Source of the DNA: Stemphylium vesicarium
Taxonomy: Eukaryota > Ascomycota > Dothideomycetes > Pleosporales > Pleosporaceae
DNA length: 64,000 bases
NCBI GenBank assembly: GCA_004380135.1
Contig: QXCR01000040.1
Span: 124,001 to 188,000, forward strand
Direction: 5' to 3'
Within the stretch, counting starts at the first letter, position 1, and each line of letters begins with the position of its first letter. The position numbers and the translations under genes are program-made. This document shows, one piece after another, positions 21,510-33,417 of the stretch. The notes beneath the pieces were generated by a model that was not told the origin of the DNA, did not search any database, and was given only the letters and a program-made list of their open reading frames with translations.

Positions 21510-22086
21510 TTAGGAGTAGACAGGGGGGCTGGAAAAAGAAACATAATTTCGGCGATACAACATTGAAGCAAATATAGAAAGCGATCTGGCGGTTCCGTGA
21601 AGAATATCCACTGTCTGGATATGCATGAAGGCTGCATATAGAGTAGCGGACCGGATATATGAGGAGTGAAAATCCCTCCCAGTGTTCGGCGTCCGGTCGA
21701 AATGATCGTGGACAATGTCCACCGGTGATGCTGGAGAGCTAGGAGGTTGATGCGCGGAGTTAGCGGGGCTGTGAGTGCTTTTGAAAGCGTCTTCGACCAC
21801 GGTCCTCACATGGATCCCTACAAAACTTGTAGCTCGCACAGAGTATTGCGAATTGAAGCCCATAAAAAATACTCAGATGCTGCTGACAAACATCACGATG
21901 TGAGGCTGTAGACGGAGTAATGGGGCTAGAGCCGAGGCTAGTCGTGATGTGGTCCAAGCGTCGATTTCTCGATGATTCCTTGGAATTTTCTACAGATATC
22001 GCGGCACCCATTTCTTCTCCACAATCCTCCTCTTGCATCCAATCCTCTACGTGGTTATCTTGCATTGAGCTGGAGTCCAGGAGCAT
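21510..22086 (-). CDS. Possible uncharacterised two-exon gene head-to-head with hsp60
   Basis: Reverse exons 22086-21873 and 21817-21510, with intron 21872-21818 (GTATTT..TTGTAG, T-rich 3' end), give a 173-residue protein. The first exon is acidic (MQEEDCGEEMGAA). The join creates CQQHLRIHVRTVVEDAFKST followed by a Ser/Pro stretch and a less polar C-terminus. No domain is recognised. The start would lie only 47 bases from the Hsp60 start on the other strand, leaving very little shared promoter, which argues against it. It could be noise from Hsp60 5' sequence. Confidence 0.3.
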
Positions 22087-22132
22087 TGTTTGAACGTCGC
22101 TACCTCTACCTACACATCCCAATCCCATCACA

Positions 22133-24006
22133 ATGCAAAGAGCTTTCGCTTCGCGGGCGCGGACTTCGGCCCTCAACTCGAGCTCTAAGCTCCGCTCCAC
22201 CAGCCTGAACCTCCAGCAACAAAGGTTCGCGCACAAGGTAAGTCATCCATGGCAGAGACTCAGTTCTAGCAGCAAAAAAAAACTAATTGGCTCGCAGGAG
22301 CTCAAGTTTGGCGTCGAGGCACGAGCGGGACTGCTGAAAGGTGTCGACACACTTGCAAAGGCTGTATCAACAACACTCGGTCCCAAGGGCCGCAATGTAT
22401 TGATTGAGTCCAGCTACGGCTCCCCCAAGATCACCAAGGGTATGCATGGATTCTAGCATCGTTTTAAACATTGCCCGCTGACGTATCTCCAGATGGTGTA
22501 ACCGTCGCAAAGGCCATTACCCTCCAAGACAAGTTCGAGAACCTGGGGGCCCGTCTGCTCCAGGATGTCGCCAGCAAGACCAACGAGGCTGCTGGTGACG
22601 GTACCACGACCGCCACCGTACTCGCCCGCGCCATCTTCTCTGAGACCGTTAAGAACGTTGCCGCTGGCTGCAACCCTATGGACCTGAGGCGGGGTACCCA
22701 GGCCGCTGTCGAGGCCGTCGTTGACTACCTTAGGGCCAACAAGAGGGACATCACCACTAGCGAGGAGATTGCACAGGTCGCCACCATCTCCGCCAACGGC
22801 GACACACACATTGGCAAGCTTCTGTCCAACGCCATGGAGAAGGTCGGAAAGGAGGGTGTCATCACCGTCAAGGAGGGCAAGACCACCGAGGACGAGCTCG
22901 AGGTCACCGAGGGCATGAAGTTCGACCGCGGCTACATCTCCCCCTACTTCATCACCGACACCAAGACCGCCAAGGTCGAGTTCGAGAAGCCCCTCATCCT
23001 GCTCTCTGAAAAGAAGATCTCTGCCGTCCAGGACATCGTCCCCGCGCTTGAGGCTTCCCAGCAGCTCCGCCGCCCTCTCGTCATCATTGCCGAGGACATT
23101 GACGGTGAGGCGCTCGCCGTCTGCATTCTCAACAAGCTCCGGGGTCAGCTCCAGGTTGCTGCTGTCAAGGCCCCCGGCTTTGGTGACAACCGCAAGTCCA
23201 TCCTCGGCGATCTCGCTGTCCTGACCAACGGTACCGTCTTCAGCGACGACCTGGACATCAAGCTCGAGAAGGCTACCCCCGACATGCTCGGTTCCACCGG
23301 ATCCATCACCATCACCAAGGAAGACACCGTCATCCTCAACGGCGAGGGTAGCAAGGACCAGGTCTCCCAGCGCTGCGAGCAAATCCGCGGCGTCATCAGC
23401 GACCCAACCACCTCCGAGTACGAGAAGGAGAAGCTCCAGGAGCGTCTCGCCAAGCTCTCTGGCGGTGTTGCCGTCATCAAGGTTGGTGGCTCCTCCGAGG
23501 TCGAGGTGGGCGAGAAGAAGGACCGCATCGTTGACGCTCTGAACGCTACCCGCGCTGCCGTCGAGGAGGGTATCCTGCCCGGTGGTGGAACTGGTCTCCT
23601 CAAGGCTTCCGCCAACGCTCTTGGCTCCGTCAAGGCTGCCAACTTCGACCAGCAACTCGGTATCACCATTGTCAAGAACGCCATCACCCACCCCGCCCGC
23701 AAGATTGTCGAGAACGCCGGTGCTGAGGGCTCCGTCATTGTCGGCAAGCTCATCGATGAGCACAAGGCCGACTTCAACATGGGTTTCAACAGCGCCAAGG
23801 GCGAGTATGTTGACATGATTGCGGCCGGTATCCTTGACCCCTTCAAGGTCGTCCGCACTGCTCTTGTTGATGCCAGCGGCGTCGCATCGCTTCTCGGTAC
23901 CACTGAGGTGGCGATCGTCGAGGCACCCGAGGAGAAGTCTGGTCCCCCAGGCGGCATGCCTGGTGGCATGGGCGGTATGGGAGGTATGGGCGGAATGGGC
24001 TTCTAA
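22133..24006 (+). CDS. hsp60: Mitochondrial chaperonin Hsp60
   Basis: Exons 22133-22237, 22298-22439 and 22493-24006 give 586 residues. A basic, Ser-rich mitochondrial presequence (MQRAFASRARTSALNSSSK..) is followed by mature Hsp60 starting HKELKFGVEAR. Group I chaperonin signatures are complete: GPKGRNVLIE, the ATP-binding KDGVTVAK and DVASKTNEAAGDGTTTATVL, the class signature AAVEEGILPGGGTGLL, and a GGM-repeat C-terminus. It refolds imported matrix proteins with Hsp10 in an ATP-dependent double ring. The exon 1 boundary falls right at the presequence/mature junction. A GAA-nn-TTC pair at 21983-21990 is compatible with a minimal heat-shock element, though too short to be firm. Codon use is strongly C/G-ending, as expected of a highly expressed gene, which also creates long antisense open frames. 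Confidence 0.98.
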
Positions 24007-24681
24007 GATACTGAAGTCTAGCCGTCTGTTTTCTTCTTCTTATACCCCCATTCCATTGTAATGACTTTAGTCTTATGTCTTTCCCAGTGATGGCTTATGT
24101 ACACGATATTGGGTTGGTCTCCGCTCCTCACTCATGGTTTTTTCAAAAAGCGCAGCATTTTGGTTATTTGGCATTTATTGTACAGTATTGTGTATCTAGA
24201 TGATCTCCTGGGAAGGATAAGATGTACAAAGCGATGAAGGAAATGTGAACAAGTTCAAAACAAACTAGTTATGACGTGCATAAAGTGAATGGCCAGGGAG
24301 TTTGTGGGCATTAGGCAGCAGGAGCATGGTCGGGGATCTTGGGCCGAAGGTTGGTTGCTGTGGCGGCGCAGCGCGGTCAGCTAAACCTGTCAAGCATGAC
24401 CCCACCGCTTGAAAATAACCCCACCACTACTTCCCTCAGCCTCAGCACCACTCCGCCTCTCTCCCGCAAACACTCCAACAACCCACAACAGTCAGTTTTC
24501 TCCATTGACGTAAGCTGCAACCCTTCCCCGCCGACGGCCAGGCAGCTACATTAATGTTGTTGCTTTGTCCACACGGCAATGGCACGCTATGACGACGACG
24601 CTGACAGGCAGCACAGTACTGATAAAGCTCCCCAGTGCTTCGAACCCCCTTTAGCATCCTCAACCCTACACATTCGACATC
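24007..24681. other. Intergenic, cofilin upstream region
   Basis: It holds the 3' end of hsp60 and the upstream region of cofilin. Pyrimidine-rich tracts around 24410-24480 are typical of strong fungal promoters. No further gene is seen. Confidence 0.45.
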
Positions 24682-25398
24682 ATGGTAAGTCCTTTGCCCA
24701 TACCTTGGGTCGAACGTTGTGCTGACATGGCTTGCAGGCTCAATCCGGGTACGTACTGCAACACAAACAACACGACATGAACAGCTGTCGCCGCCCGAGA
24801 CCCACACGCGCGAATACTTCCATTTCCATACACACCTCTTTCATCTTAGCGCGCCCTCCAAACAGTTCCTTGTCTCGGTACTAACCCCGCCCGCAGTGTC
24901 TCCGTCTCCCCCGAGTGTATCAGCGCCTTCAACGAGCTCAAGCTCGGAAAGGACATCAAGTGGATCATCTACAAGATCAGCGACGACTGGAAGGAGATTG
25001 TCGTCGAAGAGACCTCCAAGGAGGCAAACTTTGACGCTTTCCGCGAGAAGCTGCTCAACGCCAAGAGCAAGGACCGCAAGGGCAAGGAGGGCATTGGCGG
25101 TCGCTACGCCGTCTTCGATGTCGAGTACGAGCTTGACAGCGGTGAGGGCTCAAGGAGCAAGATCACCTTCATCAGCTGGACACCAGATGATGCGCCACAA
25201 TACGTATGTCACAACTTGCGCCGCACCGGCCTGCACAGAACATGTCAAGCTAACCGTGCCCAGCCCCGCATGATGTACTCATCCTCTAAGGAAGCCATCA
25301 AGCGCGCTCTCAACGGTCTCGCCGCTGATATCCAAGCCAACGACGCCGACGACATCGAGTTCGAGAACATCAAGAGCCGTGTCTCCAAGGGCCGCTAA
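24682..25398 (+). CDS. cof1: Cofilin (ADF family)
   Basis: Exons 24682-24684, 24738-24748, 24897-25203 and 25264-25398 give 151 residues. The first coding exon is the ATG alone, immediately followed by GTAAGT, and the second is 11 nt; together they encode MAQSG, then VSVSPECISAFNELKLGK. The ADF-H fold is clear: DIKWIIYKISDD, GRYAVFDVEYEL, ITFISWTPDDAP, the actin-binding helix PRMMYSSSKEAIKRAL, and the C-terminal DDIEFENI. Cofilin severs and depolymerises actin filaments in cortical patches. The Ser after the start is the usual regulatory region in animals. Without these two small exons the N-terminus would be lost, so automatic predictors may mis-call this gene. Confidence 0.95.
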
Positions 25399-25740
25399 GC
25401 GCCTCTGCCGTCGGTTACCCGGTCGAATTTGCGCACAGGAATATGGGAGGATCATCCGATTTGGTAATGAGATGACGAAATGACTCGAGCGATGAAGTTG
25501 GTAGCGTGTATGGCATAGCGAGTTCTCGACAACGAAATGAACACGTTTGAAGATGCGATGTGCGGGCCGGATTTTCCTTTGCATTATCAGGCCTGATATA
25601 CTTTTGATAGGCCGGAAACTGGTCAAATTGTCTTTGATGGACACGTCTTTGGTATATTTGTTCATCTGACGCGGAGTGATGTCTTGCTCATCTGGCGTGA
25701 TTGGCACAAGCGCATTCAGAACAAGTGTTCAGATACGCAA
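25399..25740. other. Convergent 3' regions of cofilin and get5
   Basis: About 340 bases between convergent genes, no supported coding sequence. Confidence 0.45.
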
Positions 25741-26522
25741 TCACTTGTTCTGCTCCCAAGCCCCTTTGAATACACCCACCAATCTCTCACCTTCGTCCGC
25801 ATCCTTTATCCTTTGTAGTATGAAGGTCTTTAGATCACCCCAGAATTCTTCCGTAGCAACCACCTGCTTTCCACTTCCAACAGCAGCAGTCCCCGACGCG
25901 GTGCCGGCAGATGTTTCCCCCGCGCTGGCCAAGCCCTTTTCGCTCTCTGTCGGTGGCGCAACGGCAGGTGGGCTCGTCACAGGCGTGCTCCCCGCTGCCG
26001 GGCTACCTGTCCCTGCTGCAGCCCCAGCCATGACCATGACGCCAAACTCCACCTCGGCACCAAAATCTGTGCCTATAATCTCCAAAAGGGTCTTTGAGTC
26101 GGTGACGGGCTTCTTCTTGTACAAAATCTTTATCTTAGCTGCCAATAACGAGGCTTGTGTCGCATACTGTTGCTTGAGGTCGTAAACGGACGTTTTTGAC
26201 GGGTCGATAGCAGAAAGCGGGATTGTTGGTGTGGAGGGCTTCATGGGCTTGAGGGTCACGGTGATGGTCGAGGTAGATGGTGCAGAGGCATCGGTGCTGT
26301 CGGTAGACTTGGGGTTTGGGCGTTGCGGGTGGGGTGGGTGAGGGAGGCGAGGCAGCGTGTACTACGGGGTGATTAGGAGACATCTTCAAGTCAGAGAGGA
26401 TGGAGTCTTACCGCGCCCTGTGCGGGATACTGTCGCGCATCTGCTATGTGGTCTGAGGACAGCTTCGCTGGGCGCGCGTCGAGGGCGCTTAAGAACGATT
26501 TGCAGAATGCGAGTTCTGACAT
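25741..26522 (-). CDS. get5: Get5/Mdy2-like ubiquitin-like protein
   Basis: Exons 26522-26412 and 26361-25741 (intron 50 nt) give 243 residues. The N-terminus (FCKSFLSALDARPAKLSSDH then YTLPRLPHPP) matches the segment before the ubiquitin-like domain in fungal Get5 proteins. The ubiquitin-like domain covers TITVTLKPMKPSTPTIPLSA through KIKILYKKKPVTDSKTLLEI. An Ala/Pro/Thr linker follows, and the C-terminus EEFWGDLKTFILQRIKDADE..GVFKGAWEQ is the Get5 homodimerisation helix pair. In the GET pathway Get5 binds Get4 and Sgt2 and passes tail-anchored proteins to Get3 for insertion in the ER. Databases sometimes label this N-terminal region as a medial-ring (Blt1-type) component, which is the main alternative name. 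Confidence 0.85.
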
Positions 26523-26848
26523 GGCGGGCTATGAGGAATTTGTCTTCTGCCCTGAGTCTCAATGCTTTGTGGAGCTATGAAGCAGTGTGGATATGGGTCA
26601 GTAGTGGCGCGCTCGTGAAAGTCGTGTATAGCTCCAGTGCGATGACGCTGCTGGAGAGATGCGGGACAGTGCCCAGGTGGGCTGGACCAGGGCGAATCGC
26701 GCTAACCCGAAGGAGGTCCGCTAGCGTGGAAAAAGTTCCCAAAATCTCGTAGCAAAAGTTCCAAGTTCGCGCAGCCGTCAAGTCGACCAGCCTCCAACAC
26801 CAACACACTTTTACCCACCCAAAAGAATCTCACGGTACATCAGTCGCC

Positions 26849-29210
26849 ATGGGTCAAGGTCGCCGTATGAAAAAGCAGGGTATGCCTGAACCCCTGGACG
26901 AGTCTCTGGTGACGAGGAAGCGTAAAGATGCGCCCGTTGCTGTGGACCCGGAGCGCAAGAAGAGGAGCAGGACAGCTGCGAGGGAAGCCAGGGAGGCCAA
27001 GGCCAAGGCCACTCCTAAGACTAGGGTCGCTGGAAAGCCCGTAAATCCTACCAAGACGGCCGCTGCTATCGTCAACGCAGCGAAAGCGAAGGGGAAGGCC
27101 GCGAAGGCTGCACCTCCACCATCGGACGACGAAGATGATCTCTCCGAGGACGACTCCGATCTCATGGATGAGGACAACATCAATGTCACCGGACTCGACG
27201 CGCTCGGCAGCGCCTCTGAAGGCGAAGAATCAATTGATGAGGACGAATTCGACTCTGACGTCGTAGATTCCGATACCGAAATTCGAAAGACCGCCATGTG
27301 GTCGGACGATGAGGACGACGAGGACGCTGAGGAGAAGCTTACCGCCGCCAACATTGCTGGATTATCGAGAAAGCTGGACGAGCAAAAGGCAGTTGAGGAG
27401 GCAGAGGCGCAAGCGGAGTTGGAGGAGAACATGCTGCAGACCAACATTGTTGGGGAGAGGCCGAAGATTCTGGAAGACGAGGAAGATGAGGATGGCAGGC
27501 CGATTACCAACCTTGTTAGCCAGGACATCCAGTTGCTGAGGACCAGGCTTACGGACACCATTCGTGTTTTGGACGACTTCAAGAACTTAGGTGAGGAAGG
27601 TCGAAGCAGGGCAGAATACCGGGCGTCGTTGCTCAGGGACATCTGCGCTTACTACGGTATGCTACCAACACGAGAGGTATCGCAATTTCTGGACTCAAAC
27701 TGATCCCATACAGGCTACTCTGAATTCCTGGCAGACAAGCTGCTGAACCTCTTCCCACCCCGCGAAGCTCAGGCCTTCTTCGAAGCCAACGAAACCCCGC
27801 GACCTGTCGTTATTCGCACAAACACGCTCCGCACCCATCGACGAGAGCTAGCGCAGTCGCTGATCAACCGTGGTGTTCAGCTCGAGCCTGTCGGCAAGTG
27901 GTCAAAGGTCGGACTTCAGATCTTCGACGCACAGGTGCCGTTGGGTGCTACCCCGGAATACCTCGCGGGTCACTACATTCTACAGGCTGCATCCTCGTTC
28001 TTGCCCGTAATGGCTCTTGCGCCCCAGGAGAATGAGCGCGTATTAGATGTAAGTTGTGATACTTCTTGGCTATCTTGGTGATATGTTACTAATTGCATTC
28101 AAACACAGATGGCAGCTGCTCCCGGTGGTAAGACGACGCATTTGGCTGCTCTCATGAAGAACACCGGATGCATCTTCGCCAACGATGCCAACAAAGACCG
28201 TGCCAAGGGTCTGATAGGAAACATCCACCGTCTGGGTGCAAGGAACGTCATCGTATCCCACTACTCAGCCTTGGAGTTTCCTAGGGTCATGGGTGGCTTC
28301 GACCGCGTACTGCTCGATGCGCCTTGCTCTGGAACCGGTGTCATCGCCAAGGATGCCAGTGTCAAGACGAACAAGACCGAGGCCGATTTCATGAAGCTAC
28401 CTCATCTCCAAAAGCAACTGCTCCTTGCCGCGATCGACTCTGTTAACCACCACTCCAAGACTGGAGGATACATTGTCTACAGTACTTGCTCCGTCACCGT
28501 TGAGGAGAACGAGCAGGTTGTGCAGTATGCGCTCAACAAGCGACCAAATGTCAAGCTTGTTGAGACTGGTCTTACGTTCGGTAAGGAGGGATTCACAAGG
28601 ATCGGAGGCAAGAACTTCCACCCATCTATGAAGGTATGCTTTTTCAATTATCAGGTCCCCGTGTGAAGCAAGTGTCCTAACAGGTCTATAGATGACCAGG
28701 AGGTACTACCCCCACACCTACAACGTAGACGGTTTCTTCGTTTCCAAATTTAAGAAGATCGGACCTACACCTCCCGATGCCATCGGCGCCAACGAGTCTT
28801 CCAAGACCAACGGTGCTAGCACTACAAGCACCACCGCTGAGCTCGAGGTCATCGACCGCACTCCCATTCGCGCGGACAGTGACGAGGAATCGGACTTTGG
28901 TGGCTTCGATGAAGACGAAGACAAGAAGTACCTTGAGCGCGCACAGGCGAAGGCACTGCGCAGGAAGGGCAAGGACCCCAGAGCTATCGTGCCAAAGGGC
29001 GACAAGGCGACCAAGGAAGCACCTAAAGTAAAGAACGGTCACGTCAGTGCAAAGGAGCAAGCTGGTCGCAAGGAGAAGAAGGGCGGCGGTGTTGAAGTCG
29101 CTAGTGAAGTTGCGCCGGAAAAGTCTTCTAACGAGGTCAGTGCGAAAGAAGCTAAAGTTGAGTCAAAGAAGGCGCGGAGAAAGAGCGGGGAGAAGAAGGG
29201 CAAGGCATGA
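26849..29210 (+). CDS. nop2: 25S rRNA m5C methyltransferase Nop2
   Basis: Exons 26849-27656, 27714-28048, 28109-28633 and 28692-29210 give 728 residues. The N-terminus is basic (MGQGRRMKKQG) and then highly acidic, as in nucleolar ribosome-assembly factors. The catalytic region shows DMAAAPGGKTTHLAAL (SAM binding, split by intron 28049-28108), FDRVLLDAPCSGTGV (Cys of the PC motif) and STCSVTVEENEQVV (second catalytic Cys of the TC motif). RYYPHTYNVDGFFVSKFKK is the family C-terminal block. Nop2 makes m5C in helix 89 region of large-subunit rRNA and is needed for 60S assembly. The tail is Lys/Glu-rich. Its acidic N-terminus produces a long antisense Ser-rich open frame at 26854-27642 which is not a gene. 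Confidence 0.96.
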
Positions 29211-30740
29211 GACTTTTGCTGAGGCAGTGTTTCGATGATGGGGAGCATGCGAATTATTGTTAGATACCAATGCATATGCAGCAGCCGTCTATGTTGGTTC
29301 AACAGTGCCTTCTATGGTCTGGAATGGTGTCGGTCATCGGATGTACGGGGATCGGGGGTACCGCTTCTACTGCGAAGAGTCAGACTAACAGGTTATTGGT
29401 GCCCAACATCCCCACAGCATCGCATGTCTGCGGCAAAGCAGCGGTTAAGCAGCGGTTCTCCAATTTCCCAATCACCAACCCAGCAACACCATATGCGCGA
29501 CCAAGATCCCATTTACTGCTCTACGGGACCTACTGCTGTATCCGTTATCTCAGTTCGTCCAAAGGCAGACGGTCTAAAATTGGTTCCGACGTTTGAGGTT
29601 GAAATCCCATACGGGCAGATGACAATGCCATTGCCGCTCTTGGGCGTACCACCGGCGCCATAAACGCCTCCCGTAAATTCGCTACCACGACAGCACGCAT
29701 CGCGGCAGGTCGGGACCCGGCAAACCAAGTCATTGGGTAAACGACGGGCCGTCATGAATGTCAAGCCATGCTGGGGCATGACGTGTGAGAACAGCGTCAT
29801 TCAGACAGAGCCGCAGTGTGTGCAGTTGCGCCGTGTTCGTTGCGAAGCCTCACAAGCAATCTTCGCGGCTTCTAGTGATTGCGCCGGCGCCAGCTAGAGC
29901 CAACCTTCTGCCCTGGGCGCCCAAACGGGCCGGTTTGGGACTCCGCAACTTTTCTTCCCCATGGCACACCCCTCCACTTATCTGCCCACCTCAACAATCA
30001 GCCGCGCCATTACAACTAGGCCTCATCCGACATGCGACGAATAGCCCGGCTTTGAGATACGGCAAGTCACATGTGCGCGAGCCGCATGCACGCTAACCAC
30101 GCCGCTGCTGCTGCGTCGCTCAATCTTAGTTGCTGCCCCAGCTGTGCCGTCAGCACCTGCGGGCATGCCCTCTTCGTTCGTCTCGTTGGAGTAAGCATGC
30201 CGAGCCCCTGCTAGCGAAAGGCTTAATGGACCAACTAGAAGCACTGCTAGGCCAGGCCTGCCCTCAGGCATCATGAGAGCTCATCCCACGGCCCCATCTG
30301 ACGGTACAGTTAAGGTCTTGGTGGCGCTGGCTGCGGCGTCCGCCTACACCGACCATTGGTCGGCGAAGGGAAGCGCATCAGCACAGCACTATGGGAAAAA
30401 TCCCCGACCGCTGCAAAAGTTGCGCAACATGACAGCGCCGAAAATCATTCCGATGGTAAGGGCATGCAATCTGTTGTTTCCCTTACGTTCCTAGCAGTTC
30501 CTGGGCCGCGGGTCAAGGGGTTCAGTCGGCCCGTGTTCGCTACAAACCTCGAGCGAGATCCAACCAGCGTCTGGGAAAAGAGTTTTTTTCTTTCTCGGGA
30601 AGAAACCTCTGTCGTGTTTCACGCCGGCGCGTTCGTATGCCGTGCACATTCCCGACATGACGTCTCCGCCGTCGCACGCGCCTACGCCGTGAATGGCAAG
30701 CTCGCCATGCTTCGAGTCGTATGCGCCGAGCTTCGCTTGG
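29211..30740. other. Long intergenic region
   Basis: No supported gene in about 1.5 kb. Several frames of 70-155 codons exist on both strands, but none has domain-like or fungal-exon-like character. The 3' part grades into the upstream region of the sugar-transporter gene. Confidence 0.4.
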
Positions 30741-30748
30741 CTCCAGTA

Positions 30749-31101
30749 CCCCGGTCTCTCATCTTTCTTCTTCTTGCATCGTGTTTCTTTGCCTGGTCGA
30801 CTGATAGGTTCGCCATGCGTTAGTAGAGCGTGAGTGTTACAGATACTGTTGCTTTGTCAGCCTCCGACGTAAGACAGTGTGCAGGGCAGAGGCCACACGA
30901 ATCTGGGGTAGCAAGCCATGGGGATGCTGAGAGGCCAGCACTCGGTGTGGGGATTGACTAGTGCAAGTCAGATAGGCCTGGGGGGAGTCGACCAGGATTG
31001 GTACATGTACGATGGGGCACGCGTCTGCCGATAATTTCCCAGGCTGGCGAGCAAGGATAGTCGCTGCCCCAGGCTGAATGGAGAGATGTTCGGGACTGGG
31101 G
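30749..31101. promoter_or_regulatory. Cluster of CreA/Mig1-type SYGGRG sites upstream of hexose transporter
   Basis: Six matches to SYGGRG lie within 480 bases of the transporter start: CCCCGG (reverse) at 30749-30754, CTGGGG at 30903-30908, GTGGGG at 30947-30952, CTGGGG at 30978-30983, CCCCAG (reverse) at 31067-31072 and CTGGGG at 31096-31101. Such pairs and clusters are the known binding sites of the carbon-catabolite repressor CreA. Regulation of this gene by CreA is inference. Confidence 0.5.
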
Positions 31102-31225
31102 CTGGTTCAGATAAAGGCGTCGATGCGCGCGCAGTCTTGAGTCGACTTATCGCGCAACCTCGTGGGCCTTTGCTGCAACTTGCTTTTTCTGCCCATCTTA
31201 CAACTTTGTTGTCAATACCGACATC

Positions 31226-33203
31226 ATGGGTATTATGCTAAGGCCGCCGCCGGACACGGCTGGTAAGGCATGGTATGTTGTATATTCACCAGTGTTGCAA
31301 GCACGACTAACAAGTTCATAGGCCAGCCATTCTTATTGGTCTCTTCGTGGCCTTTGGTGGTGTACTCTACGGGTGAGTTCGCAGTTTGATAATACACTAC
31401 CGAACTCATTCTAATGATCCCAGATATGATACTGGTACCATTTCCGGTATCATTGCCATGGACTACTGGAAGAAGGAGTTCTCGACGGAACCCGACTACA
31501 GTATCACAGCATCCCAAGACTCGCTCATTGTGTCTATCCTCTCGGCCGGTACCTTTTTCGGTGCTTTGACAGCAGCACCCTTTGGTGATCTACTTGGACG
31601 TCGCTGGGGTTTGATCGCTTCCGCGGGTCTTGTCTTCAACCTGGGTGTCATTCTCCAGACTGCCGCGACAACACAACCGCTTTTCATCGCTGGTCGCTTC
31701 TTTGCTGGATACGGTGTTGGTCTCGTTTCAGCTCTGAGTAAGTGAGCATTCTTCGTGTGTTCTTAGCCCAAAACTAATGTTGTCGTAGTTCCCATGTACC
31801 AGAGTGAAACTGCGCCAAAGTGGATTCGTGGAACCATTGTCGGCGCATACCAGTTGGCTATTACAATCGGATTGTTGCTGGCATCTATTGTGAACAACTC
31901 GACCAAGGACCGCGACGATTCTGGATCGTACCGAATTCCCATCGCTGTCCAATTCCTGTGGTCTCTCATTCTTGTCGTCGGGTACGCGATCTTCTGCGAA
32001 ACAATATTGACTGCCGCTAACTTCGCTTGTCAGACTACTCTTCCTGCCAGAGACACCCCGATACCTCATCAAGATGGACAGATACGAACAGGCTGCGAGC
32101 AGTCTGGGCAAGCTTCGTCGCCTGCCGGTAGACCACCCTGCTATCGTCGAGGAGCTCAATGAAGTCCAAGCCAACCACACTTATGAGATGTCTTTGGGCA
32201 AGTCCACATACGCCGACTGCTTCAAGGGAACACTGGGAAAGCGCCTCATAACCGGATGCTGCTTGCAGGCCCTGCAACAGTTGACTGGTGTCAACTTCAT
32301 CTTCTGTAAGCTTTCCCTCTTTTCGAAAACGAGGAATGCCTACTTACATGGTCTAGACTACGGAACTCAGTATTTCCAGAGAGCTGGCTTTAACGACCCC
32401 TTCATCATCCAGGTCATCACCAACTGCGTCAACGTCGTATCGACTTTCCGTAAGTATCTCCCCCACAACTTGCGTACGCCTCGGGTTCTGACTGTGCAAC
32501 TAGCTGGACTGTGGATGGTTGAGCGTCTCGGCCGCCGTAACCTTCTCTTGCTGGGAGGTGTCGGCATGTGCGTATGCCAATACATCGTCGCCATCACCGG
32601 AACCGTAGCCGGAACCTCCGATTTGCCCGCCCAACGGGCCGCCATCGCCTTTGTGTGCATCTACATCTTCTTCTTCGCCAGTTCCTGGGGTCCAGTCGCA
32701 TGGGTTGTAACAGGTGAACTGTACCCTCTCAAGGCCCGCGCCAAGTGTCTGTCCATGACCACAGCCAGCAACTGGCTGCTGAACTGGGCCATTGCCTACT
32801 CGACCCCTTACATGGTCGACCCGGACCACGCCAACCTGGGATCCAAGGTCTTCTTCGTATGGGGAACCTTCTGCTTCGTCTGCATCGGTTTCGTGTAAGT
32901 TTAGCCCCATCTTTCCCACTCACTTCCCCCCGAGAGAATCCACCGACTAACTCTTCTCTTAGCTGGTTCATGATCTACGAGACAAAGGGTCTCACCCTCG
33001 AACAAGTCGACGAGCTCTACGGCATCGTCAACAAGGCCTGGAAGTCAAAGACTTTCCGCCCCGCCGTCTCCTACGCCGACATCGACCCCGCTACCGGCCG
33101 CAACGTCAGCTTGAGCGAGGTCGCCGCCAACCAGGACAGGAAGCGCAGTGTGCAGCACGAGGAGGCTGTCATGGCTATGGAGACGCAGGAGGCTAAGCAC
33201 TAG
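31226..33203 (+). CDS. MFS hexose transporter
   Basis: Eight exons (31226-31272, 31322-31372, 31424-31737, 31789-31981, 32034-32305, 32357-32449, 32504-32894, 32963-33203) give 533 residues. The join of exon 1 to 2 uses GTATGT at 31273, giving GKAWPAILIGLFVAFGGVLY. Sugar-porter signatures are present: GYDTGTISGI in helix 1, GDLLGRRWGL, the PETPRYL motif after helix 6, QQLTGVNFIFY in helix 7, VERLGRRNLLLLGG, and WVVTGELYPLKARAKCLS. Twelve membrane helices are expected in the plasma membrane, importing glucose or related hexoses by proton symport. The N-terminus resembles high-affinity glucose transporters and the RCO3-type sensors, but the short C-tail argues for a transporter, not a sensor. 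A dense run of small introns is normal for this family in Pleosporales. CreA-type sites lie upstream. Confidence 0.95.
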
Positions 33204-33417
33204 GATGTGTGGTGGAGACTGTGATGCGTCGATCCATTTGAGATGGGCCATGTCAAGACAGAAGGAAATAGATTAGAGAGGAGAGGAAAGGTAGTGGAAT
33301 GATGTGGAGGGGGAAATGTGGATGTAATGTTTTGATGGCGACACGAGCCGCTTTTACCGCGCAAGAATGCACATGTTTTTTCATGCGAGAATGATACGCA
33401 AAAAGGATTTAGACTTG

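Noticed and set aside
22453..23763. Reverse-strand open frame of 436 codons
   Set aside because: It lies exactly antisense to Hsp60; its length comes from C/G-ending codons in the highly expressed gene, and the protein is a Leu/Gly/Asp-rich shadow.
26854..27642. Reverse-strand Ser-rich open frame of 262 codons
   Set aside because: Antisense of the acidic N-terminus of Nop2; runs of GAG/GAC become Ser/Leu codons.
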